64,000 nt of DNA from Amycolatopsis kentuckyensis (GTDB lineage: Bacteria; Actinomycetota; Actinomycetes; Mycobacteriales; Pseudonocardiaceae), in NCBI RefSeq assembly GCF_002155975.1, contig NZ_MUMI01000096.1, positions 1-64,000 of the forward strand, written 5' to 3'. A program made the translations under genes and the position numbers. Below are positions 31,778-39,108 of this stretch, piece by piece. The notes beneath the pieces are model-generated. The model was not told the DNA's origin. It was given only the letters and a program-made list of their open reading frames with translations, and did not search any database. The first letter of the stretch is position 1, and every line of letters begins with the position of its first letter.

Positions 31778-34700
31778 CTAGCTACCTTCCCCATCGCTGT
31801 CGACGACCGCCAGGTCGCCGGCCAAGTCCTCCAAAGTCCACGGCAGACTTGGCTTACCCTCGACCGTCACACCGTACATGCGCAGCTCGAGGAGAGTAGT
31901 GACATCACCATTGGCTTTCAAGATCCGCTCGACCTTGTCCCAGACATCGGCCCGCCCACGACAGAATGCGACAAGATAGTGATCCAGCGCCTTATCATAC
32001 CGGTTCTGTCGCACCTGCCGGTCGGCCAGCATGACTCGAGCCGACACATTCCCGGCGTCAACGGCACGCGACAGCAACCTCATCGCATCCTTGGTCCGAT
32101 CGACTCGCAGCAGTGCCGACACCACATCACCAATTAGGGCAGTCTCCCCTACATCCAGTTCAGACTCGATCATCGCGAGCGCTTCGTCGAAGTGTTTCTC
32201 TCTGATCAACGCAACAAGCAGCCGAGGATCCGTCCTGCGCAGCAATCCCGTCGACTGCACCTCTCGCAGCAGCACCAACGCCTCGGACGTGCGATCGAAC
32301 TCCAGCAGCAACTCTGCCGCTTGCACCCGTGCGGCCGGGTAACCACTGCAAGCCGCCTGCTCGAACCAGTACACCGCACCACCGAACCCACTCAATGGCA
32401 CGTCCCCCAAAAATTTCGCGGTGTTGGCGGCTTGCTGGAATGACGCGTTCGCCGCCGAGGCCTTTCTCGCGGCCAATGCAAATCCTTCGGCTAGCCACTT
32501 CATCGCCGTACCCGGGTCCACTCCATGGCGAGCCGAATACGCCTCGAGCGCGACCACCGCGGCATCACCACGCAGGAAATGTGCCACCGGCAGTACCGTA
32601 TCCGGGCGGGCCGAATCGATGACACCGATGTACCACCGTAGCGCCTCGTGAACCGTCTCTACCGTGCCGGAACGACACAATGCGACCGCGATCCGCGCCG
32701 CTGCTTGCGGCGACGCCGCGCTGCGCGCCCGTCGGTAGTAGTCGGCAGCGGTACGCACCTCGGAGAGGAACGCAGCTTGCTCCGCGGCCGACACCCACGA
32801 CTCGTCGTGTCCGCGTGATGCGGCGTCGGCATAGCATTCCATCGCTCGACGACGAAGACCGCGCTCCACATGAACTTTGGCGACTTCAGCGAGCGCCTGC
32901 GGTTCACCTTGGCTGGCAGCTCGCTGGGCGTGAGCCAGTGCCGTATCGCTGAGGCCGGCACGGGCATACATCCTGGCTGCGTGTATGCGCGCCCCCGCGA
33001 CCTTCAGCTCGATCGCGCTGTCACACCAACGCAGCGCCTCCTCGATCTCACCGAGGCCAAGCAACAGATCCGCTCCGACCAGGTAGGCATCGGCATCGCC
33101 AGATTGCGCGTGTTCCCAAAGCCACTGGACCGCCTGCGCCTCATCGGCATGTTCGACAACGAGCTCGGCGATTCCGGGCAATGTGTTCAAGCCCGTCGCC
33201 GTCCTCTGCACGCTGAGGAAACTGACACCCTTTTCATACCCGGATTCCTCGGCGATCATCTCGGCCGCGACGACAGCGGCATTAACGTCGCCACCCTTGG
33301 CCAAGCGTCGATAGACCTCGACCGCCTTCTGTCGTCGTCCAGCCTCCACATAGGCGATGGCCTCCAGTTTCAGCGACTCCGCATCCCCCAGTCCCGCGCC
33401 TTGACCAAGCCACTCCGCCGCCGCCTCGGGCCTTCCCGCTTCCAACAAAATCTGACCTCCGGCGAGCACTGCAGCAGGAACACGACTACTAGCAGGAGCC
33501 CGGTACAGACTAAGCGCCTCATCAAATCGGCCGCAACTGCGCATCATGTCAGCGAGTTCGCGGCGCGCAGCCGACGTTGCACCGTTTCGCACAAGAGTGA
33601 AAAACTGCGCCGCTTCGCGAATAAGACCCCGACTCCGGCACTCGCGTCCCATCGGAATCAAACTACTCGGTGCAGCAAACGCAAACAACGAAGGCCACAG
33701 ATGCCGAGCCGGGAGCGCATGCTTTCCCGCGGCGGTCACAAATTGGCACTCCAGGTAGTCATTGAGGCGGAACATCTGCTCCGCGACTCTCTCGTCGGAG
33801 TCATCACCGATGCGCGCCAGCAGCATCCCGGTGTCGCCGACTCCACAAGCTGTCAGCTGGTCGATCGCCTCCTCGAACCAATTTTCACTCAGCCGGGCCC
33901 GCTCCCACGCCGGCAGATACTCCGCAGATCCGGCTCTCACCAGCTGCGCTCGCATCCACGGATCGTGGCCGATGATCCGAGCGTCGATGAGGCACTGCAT
34001 GATCGCTCTGGCGGCCGGACTGGCCATCGAGAACCGGGCCTGAAAATCCGGTGCCTCCACCAGATACTGGATCAGGTAACCATCACTGCTGAGCTCCGCG
34101 GCCTCCACGATCCGCGGGTCTTCTGAACTTCGCGCCGCGACGATTTCGGTTTCGGTGAAGCGATCCGGGACGTTGATCACGCTGCCGGCAAGGAGCTGAC
34201 GCACATGCCCATTGAGCGGCTCCTGAACCGGTGATGACGAGGCGGTCAACCTGTGAATATCGTCTTGACTCAAGGTCAACAACACCATCATCGGCCCACG
34301 CCGGACGTCATAGACCAGGTCCCGCAACGCACGAGCCACCCGACCACCCACCTCAGGGCCGTAGTCGAGCAAATAGCGCCTCGCGTTGGGCAGCCACAAC
34401 ACCGTCCGCGCCGGCAACTCACCGATCTGCACCAGCAGAGATCGAGGGTTGCTGGGGCTGGTTCCCGGCCAGATCCACCAACCATCCAATAATGGCGCGA
34501 GCATGCCCGGCTTACTCGACCGGATCGCCTCCCACAACGCCCGCTTCATTCCCGACTTTGGTCGGCCGATCAGGGTCACCACGCCGCTCGAACCACAGGC
34601 GATCGACGACACCCGCCGTTGGATCTCCTCATCGTGACTGCGACGAAAGTACGTCGTCAACTCGGTCTGTGTCGTCGAGTTCGCTCTGCCCATGCCGACG

Positions 34701-35053
34701 ACTGAGCGGATCTCAAGCTGAGATGGCGTGCAGTTCATCAACGGCATACCCGCCGGCGCATATGTCGACGACACCGTTGCCCGCCCACCGTCGCGTCGTT
34801 TCAACTTCTCGCCTTCAATGATCCATTCAGGGGATTGACGTCTCGCAGACGCGACACTGGTGCGCCGCCCTAGCAGGACTACTCCGTCGTACGGTGCCCG
34901 AGTAGGCGCGACGCAGTCCAGCCCGGCGACGACTGTTGCGCCGAGCGGCTGTTCCACACGGCGAAACACCCACACACAGTGGGCTATCAAAAAGCTAAAG
35001 GATGTCACCCATTGGTGGCCTGTGCCGCCTCGCGACCAAGGAAGCACACTCAA
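31778..35053 (-). CDS. Large predicted P-loop/TPR-repeat protein in a lower-GC accessory region
   Basis: A ~1,090-residue protein in a visibly lower-GC stretch. Residues ~155-172 read SSGVVTLIGRPKSGMKRALWEA, a Walker-A-like loop with an odd GMKR in place of GK(S/T). TVLWLPNARRYLLDY (217-231) and GPMMVLLTLSQDD (253-265) look like Walker B and sensor strands. From ~residue 500 to 1,050 there are about 15 degenerate TPR/Sel1-type helix pairs (e.g. GRFDEALSLYR, GRPEAAAEWLGQG, GLSDTALAHAQRAASQGEPQ). This is the layout of STAND-type signalling NTPases, often linked to defence or regulation. No effector domain is recognisable; the first ~130 residues are unassigned. TTG 35053 is the longest start; ATG at codon 103 is possible. 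Confidence 0.7.
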   Translation of the reverse strand: MSVLPWSRGGTGHQWVTSFSFLIAHCVWVFRRVEQPLGATVVAGLDCVAPTRAPYDGVVLLGRRTSVASARRQSPEWIIEGEKLKRRDGGRATVSSTYAPAGMPLMNCTPSQLEIRSVVGMGRANSTTQTELTTYFRRSHDEEIQRRVSSIACGSSGVVTLIGRPKSGMKRALWEAIRSSKPGMLAPLLDGWWIWPGTSPSNPRSLLVQIGELPARTVLWLPNARRYLLDYGPEVGGRVARALRDLVYDVRRGPMMVLLTLSQDDIHRLTASSSPVQEPLNGHVRQLLAGSVINVPDRFTETEIVAARSSEDPRIVEAAELSSDGYLIQYLVEAPDFQARFSMASPAARAIMQCLIDARIIGHDPWMRAQLVRAGSAEYLPAWERARLSENWFEEAIDQLTACGVGDTGMLLARIGDDSDERVAEQMFRLNDYLECQFVTAAGKHALPARHLWPSLFAFAAPSSLIPMGRECRSRGLIREAAQFFTLVRNGATSAARRELADMMRSCGRFDEALSLYRAPASSRVPAAVLAGGQILLEAGRPEAAAEWLGQGAGLGDAESLKLEAIAYVEAGRRQKAVEVYRRLAKGGDVNAAVVAAEMIAEESGYEKGVSFLSVQRTATGLNTLPGIAELVVEHADEAQAVQWLWEHAQSGDADAYLVGADLLLGLGEIEEALRWCDSAIELKVAGARIHAARMYARAGLSDTALAHAQRAASQGEPQALAEVAKVHVERGLRRRAMECYADAASRGHDESWVSAAEQAAFLSEVRTAADYYRRARSAASPQAAARIAVALCRSGTVETVHEALRWYIGVIDSARPDTVLPVAHFLRGDAAVVALEAYSARHGVDPGTAMKWLAEGFALAARKASAANASFQQAANTAKFLGDVPLSGFGGAVYWFEQAACSGYPAARVQAAELLLEFDRTSEALVLLREVQSTGLLRRTDPRLLVALIREKHFDEALAMIESELDVGETALIGDVVSALLRVDRTKDAMRLLSRAVDAGNVSARVMLADRQVRQNRYDKALDHYLVAFCRGRADVWDKVERILKANGDVTTLLELRMYGVTVEGKPSLPWTLEDLAGDLAVVDSDGEGS

Positions 35054-36020
35054 AGTAGGACCGGAGCCACGATAGAGTGTAAACCAGAGTGACTATCATC
35101 GAGGTTCTCCCCTCACACGTTGCCCTCCCCCTTTACGCACGGTGCATGTTGCGCTCGACCGCGCAGCTTCAGCTCGACAGGTCACTCCCGCGCCGCTCGA
35201 CCGCCCAAGCGCGCGATCCCCCGCGTTCAACTATCAACCCGCAGTCCGAGCCGCTATAGCCAGCCACATCGCCGGCTTCTCGCCAACCGTCGCATGCTCG
35301 ATACCCCGGCAGCATGTACGCCTACCCCGACGCTCGCTACCGTCCACCGCTCCCGACGCATCACAAGCCATGAAGAGCGACTCTCGGACGCAACCGCGAC
35401 GACTCCAGCGCGACGGCGCGGTCTCCAGAACGTCGTCGGGCATCTGTTGATCTTCTGCGTCGCGCACTGAGCGGCGGCAACGCTTCAATAGGGCAGTGGT
35501 CGGCCACTTTGCAGGAGAAGCACTCCCGGTTCTGGGCCGAGCAGACCGAACGAGACGCCGTCGACACAAGAGCGGACGTCAGCGAACGGGGTACAAGATT
35601 ACGTTGTCGGGCGAGTAGTCGAGTTGTAACCATTCGACGTCGAGCACTTGTCGGGCTCGCGGTTGCGACGCTCCCCGAACAGCGGCGAGCCTCGAAGGAC
35701 ACGCCGAGCGGCGGCATCGGCCCGGCCCCGGCGACGTGCGACAGCCGCGCCTCGTGCCATCTTGCGATCGTTCGGCGAAATAAACCTGCCACAAGGGCAC
35801 GGTCGCTGCCCTGCCGGGGAGGAATGGAAGCCCGCGACCTGCGGCAGTGCACGTACCCCGTGGTCTGGCCAGGTACCCCACTTCCCTGACACGGAAGAGG
35901 CCACTGGTTCAATCCCAGTATCGCGCACCACATGTTTCCTCAGGCCAGAAGCCCTGTCCCTACCCCGAAGGGGCGGGCTTCCACTCGTCAGTCGGCGACG
36001 ATCCGACGACGACCCCCGAA
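35054..36020. other. Nearly 1 kb without a recognisable protein gene
   Basis: Several frames remain open on both strands, but none has a start with a ribosome site or a recognisable fold. The left end must contain the promoter of the minus-strand TPR gene. The only feature I can identify is the tRNA-Val 3' segment at 35881-35930. The stretch is probably the decayed end of an integrated element. Confidence 0.5.
35881..35930 (+). tRNA. 3' portion of tRNA-Val(GAC) (partial; likely att-site remnant)
   Basis: The bases fold as a tRNA from the anticodon arm to the end. The anticodon stem is CTTCC (35881-35885) / GGAAG (35893-35897) with loop CTGACAC, giving anticodon GAC (Val) after the invariant T33. 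The variable loop is AGGCC. The T-arm is ACTGG-TTCAATC-CCAGT (35903-35919), then ATCGCGC, discriminator A and CCA (35928-35930). The expected 5' acceptor strand (GCGCGAT) and D-arm are absent upstream. A truncated tRNA beginning at the anticodon stem is what a tRNA-targeted integrase leaves as the distal attachment copy. It is not a functional tRNA gene. Confidence 0.85.
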
Positions 36021-36438
36021 CCCGGAAACGTCTTCCGCGCCGCCGGCATGACCAGCACGGACTTCTGCACCGCGCCACAGTGGCGCACCGATCCCCGCGT
36101 GGCCCGTCCCTACACCGTGGAGCCCTCCGGCGAATACGTCGACGCCATCGACCGCAGAGGTTTCATCGGCACTCCAGCCGGTGACGCCTTCTCGACCTGC
36201 GCCGACATGGCACGTTCGCCCGTGCGATGCAGGGTTCGAAGCTGCTCAGCCCGGCCTTCACGGCTATCACGCTGGACGGCAAGCTGCCACTCGGCCCGGC
36301 GCCCGCCGGCCACAACGGTGGCGCCCCCGGCACGTCGACCGACTTGCAGCTGTACCCGGACCGCGACTGGTGCCGTTGCCCCTGAGCAACCGCGACTACG
36401 GCAAAGGCGCGGGACCTCATCCTGGCGTGACTTCGTAG
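36021..36438 (+). pseudogene. Broken serine hydrolase (beta-lactamase/PBP family)
   Basis: Fragments of a class C-type serine hydrolase appear in three frames: VFRAAGMTSTDFCTAPQWRT and DPRVARPYTVEPSGEYVD; then, after a frameshift near 36210, RFARAMQGSKLLSPAFTAIT and KLPLGPAPAG; an internal deletion joins this to HNGGAPGTSTDLQLYPDRDW; and a final shift gives PLSNRDYG. The HNGGAPG box corresponds to the family's third (KTG-like/HxG) motif. The N-terminal half with the SxxK Ser is missing. Multiple independent lesions mean it is long dead. Confidence 0.75.
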
Positions 36439-36476
36439 CGCTCCATGCCAGCGTTCTTGGCACGGAACGGAGCGCT
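36437..36476. terminator. Stem-loop after the serine hydrolase pseudogene
   Basis: AGCGCTCC (36437-36444) pairs with GGAGCGCT (36469-36476). An inner TGCCA (36446-36450) pairs with TGGCA (36458-36462) around a short loop, with an asymmetric bulge. It may terminate the leftward hydrolase gene (stop 36565) or the former pseudogene. Confidence 0.4.
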
Positions 36477-36564
36477 CGGGCAATCTTTACGTTCACTGGT
36501 CCGTGGTCTGTTACCTGTCCACAGGTGCCGCGGTCACCAGTTCGGCCTGGGTGACCGCGAGTGG

Positions 36565-37254
36565 TCACGTCCTGTCCGCAGTGGACGGTTGCGCGATGTC
36601 GAGGAGAATCTTCAGCAGGTCGTGGGGCGCGTCCCGCATGAGGTTGTGCCCGCTGTCGAGTGCGTGGGTGGTCCATGCCGGGTCCGCGCGCAGGCGCTGG
36701 TATACCGGCGTGAAGGGCGACTCGCCGTCCCAGCCGGTGGCGTAGACGTAGTCCCGGCGCCGGAAACCGGTGCTGTCGCCGGACAGGCGGAGGGGCTGGA
36801 GCAGTGAGGCGAGCGGGTGAGGGGTGGCCCGCGGGTCGAAGAACGGCAGGGGGCGGGTGGCGTAGCCGTTGTCCACGACATCGAGGTACCACCCGCGTTC
36901 TCGGTCGGAGACCAGCGTCCAGCAGGAGTCGCCGTGCGCGGGTACGACGGCGTCGAGGTAGACCAGGCAGTCCACTCGTTCGGGCACGCGGTCGGCGGCC
37001 CCGGTGATCACCATTCCGCCGTAGCTGTGGCCGACCAGCACGGCATCGTGGATGTTCTCGGCCGCCAGCAGCGCGGTCACGTCCTCGATGTGCGTGTCGA
37101 GGTTGACCCCGCCGTGCAGGAGGTGGGCGCGTTCGCCGAGCCCGGTCGGCGTCAGGGGGTGGACGCGGTGCCCGTGTCCGCGGAGTTGTTCGGTCAGTTC
37201 GGCGAAACACCAGCCGCCGTGGCACATGCCGGGGACGAGGACGAAGGTGGCCAT
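36565..37254 (-). CDS. Alpha/beta hydrolase of the MES/HNL-like type
   Basis: A 229-residue short alpha/beta hydrolase: TFVLVPGMCHGGWCF (oxyanion and early strand), nucleophile elbow VGHSYGGMV, and ALDSGHNLMRDAP with catalytic His. The lid region includes LDAVVPAHGDSCWTL. It resembles plant-like methyl esterases/hydroxynitrile lyases and the EstC group. ATG 37254 follows CAGGGAGC. It lies 31 bp downstream of the MFS gene on the same strand, so the two probably form an operon controlled by the TetR at 38515. Confidence 0.87.
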   Translation of the reverse strand: MATFVLVPGMCHGGWCFAELTEQLRGHGHRVHPLTPTGLGERAHLLHGGVNLDTHIEDVTALLAAENIHDAVLVGHSYGGMVITGAADRVPERVDCLVYLDAVVPAHGDSCWTLVSDRERGWYLDVVDNGYATRPLPFFDPRATPHPLASLLQPLRLSGDSTGFRRRDYVYATGWDGESPFTPVYQRLRADPAWTTHALDSGHNLMRDAPHDLLKILLDIAQPSTADRT

Positions 37255-37285
37255 GATCGTGCTCCCTGTGGTTGTCGTCGGGGGT

Positions 37286-38437
37286 TCAGCGGATCTCGAC
37301 GTCGAGATCCCGGGTGACGCCGGCGGTCGGGACTGCCGCCGGCGCCGCCGCGGCGGCGCACAGGACGGCGGTCCAGGCCAGGGGCGCGGCGGTCGAAGTG
37401 TGGTCGGCGAGGAGGCCGGCCAGCCACGGGCCCACGGTCTGCCCGGTGGCGAACAACGTGGTGAACGCGGCCAATGTGCCGGTCCAGCCGGTGGCGGGGA
37501 CAGCGGTGCGGATGTGCGCGGTGACGGCGGCGGGGACCGCCATGAAGGTCACTCCGTAGGTGAGCGCGGAGGCGAGCACCACCGCGGGTGAGGGTGACAC
37601 CAGCGGGAGTGCCGCGCCGCCCGCCAGTACGCCGAGCACGACAGCCAGGGCGCGCGTGCCGGGCCACCGCGTGATCGGGCGGCTCCACAGGGCCGGGGCG
37701 GCCACGACTCCGGCGCCCAGCACCGTCCACGTCAGTGCCACCTGCCCGGCCGGCGCGTGCCGGTCGAGCAGGTACACGGACAGGAAGGTGATGTAGGTGA
37801 TGTAGCCGGTCGCGAACAAGAAGTACGCCACGGCGACCCGCCACAGCGGGCGCACCCGCGCCCGGCCGGCCTCACCGATCGGCCGCTCATCACCAGAACC
37901 TGCCGCCGTCCGGCTGAGCAGGGCCGCCAGCCCCGCGGCGGCACCCAGGCCGCCCCACGCCGCCTGCCAGTGATCACCCAGTCCCGGGATCGTCACGCCG
38001 CCGAGGACGATGCCGGCACCCGTGCCCGCGAAGTACACCGTGATGGGAGCGCTGGACCCGGCACGGGCGGCGATCCGGGCCGCGATCACGCCACCCGCGA
38101 TGAACACCACCGCCCCGCTCGCCCCCGCCACCGCACGGACCACCAGCAGCACCACGAAAACATGGCCGGCCGCGGTACCCGCCAACGCCACCGCGGTGAT
38201 GACCATGCCCCAGCGGAACGCCGCGGCGGTACCCCACCGGCGAACCACGGCAGCCGTTCCCACCGCACCGACGAGATACCCGAGCCCGTTCGCGGTGCTG
38301 ATCGCCCCCGCCTCGGCCAGTGTCCACCGCAGGTCGGCACGCATGGCCGGCACGAGCAACCCGTAGGCGAAGCGCGCGAGCCCCAGCGCGGACGCGGTCC
38401 CGAGTGCCAGCCGGATGGCCCGCCCCGCCGCTGTCAT
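37286..38437 (-). CDS. MFS transporter (YbfB/YjiJ-like)
   Basis: A 383-residue protein with 12 predicted hydrophobic segments. The opening LALGTASALGLARFAYGLLVPAMRADL and STANGLGYLVGAVGTA are typical of the YbfB/YjiJ branch of the major facilitator superfamily. Loop 2/3 has VVRRWGTAAAFRWG in place of the standard RxGRR motif. Substrate unknown; the location opposite a TetR gene suggests inducible export. The start is 22 bp before the first of two CATAGATCGAACCGA repeats. Confidence 0.86.
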   Translation of the reverse strand: MTAAGRAIRLALGTASALGLARFAYGLLVPAMRADLRWTLAEAGAISTANGLGYLVGAVGTAAVVRRWGTAAAFRWGMVITAVALAGTAAGHVFVVLLVVRAVAGASGAVVFIAGGVIAARIAARAGSSAPITVYFAGTGAGIVLGGVTIPGLGDHWQAAWGGLGAAAGLAALLSRTAAGSGDERPIGEAGRARVRPLWRVAVAYFLFATGYITYITFLSVYLLDRHAPAGQVALTWTVLGAGVVAAPALWSRPITRWPGTRALAVVLGVLAGGAALPLVSPSPAVVLASALTYGVTFMAVPAAVTAHIRTAVPATGWTGTLAAFTTLFATGQTVGPWLAGLLADHTSTAAPLAWTAVLCAAAAAPAAVPTAGVTRDLDVEIR

Positions 38438-38445
38438 GCACCCCC

Positions 38446-38498
38446 CATAGATCGAACCGATCAGTACGATCCGGACGCTAGCACATAGATCGAACCGA
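38446..38498. promoter_or_regulatory. Direct-repeat operator for the divergent TetR/MFS pair
   Basis: CATAGATCGAACCGA occurs at 38446-38460 and again at 38484-38498, 38 bp apart, filling most of the 77-bp gap between the divergent MFS and TetR start codons. Each contains an ATCG-AAC-CGA(T/G) near-dyad. They are the likely binding sites of the TetR protein encoded at 38515. Confidence 0.7.
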
Positions 38499-38514
38499 GC
38501 GGTACCATCGTGCT

Positions 38515-39108
38515 ATGCCGGTTGCCAAAGGCTCGACCATCGACCCGGAGCGCACGCGCGCCACGATCCTGCTCGCAGCCACCCAGGTGCTCTACGAACG
38601 CGGGCTCGACGGCATCGGCGTGGCCGAACTCTGCGCACGTCTCGGCGTGTCCAAGGAAACGCTCTACCGGCACTTCGGCACCAAGGACGGGCTCGTGCAA
38701 GCGATCCTCGAAGCGCGAAGCGACCGGGTCATCCGCTGGCTGACCGACGCCGTCACAGCCGCCGGCGACGATCCCGCCGATCAGCTCACCGCCCTGTTCG
38801 ACGCCCTCCAGGGGTGGTACGACGAGCCGGCCTTCCGCGGCTGCGCACTGGTCAACGCCGCCACCCAGCACCACACCGAGGCCGTCCGCACCATCACCGC
38901 ACGCCACCTCGGCCGCTACCTCGACCTGCTCACCGGGATCGCCGATCGCGCCGGAGCCACCCACCCGCAGCAGCTCGCGCAGCAACTGCTCATCCTCGTC
39001 GAGGGCGCCACCGTCGTGGCCGACCACCACAGCCCCACCCGCGCGGGCGAACACGCCTGCCGGGCCGCCCTCACCCTGCTCGCCGCGGGTCAGGAGGGGC
39101 GGAGCTGA
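38515..39108 (+). CDS. TetR-family regulator
   Basis: A 197-residue TetR protein: TRATILLAATQVLYERGLDGIGVAELCARLGVSKETLYRHFGTKDGL. The ligand domain includes FRGCALVNAATQHHTEAVRTI, with a Cys in the GCAL motif shared by many small-molecule or oxidant sensors. It starts 17 bp from the second operator repeat and is divergent from the MFS/hydrolase pair. Its 3' end overlaps the convergent sigma-fusion gene by 19 bp. Confidence 0.89.
   Translation: MPVAKGSTIDPERTRATILLAATQVLYERGLDGIGVAELCARLGVSKETLYRHFGTKDGLVQAILEARSDRVIRWLTDAVTAAGDDPADQLTALFDALQGWYDEPAFRGCALVNAATQHHTEAVRTITARHLGRYLDLLTGIADRAGATHPQQLAQQLLILVEGATVVADHHSPTRAGEHACRAALTLLAAGQEGRS

Noticed and set aside
35361-35933. Minus-strand 190-codon frame starting over the tRNA fragment
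   Set aside because: Its first residues are the antisense of the tRNA 3' end, a frequent source of false proteins; the rest has no pattern.
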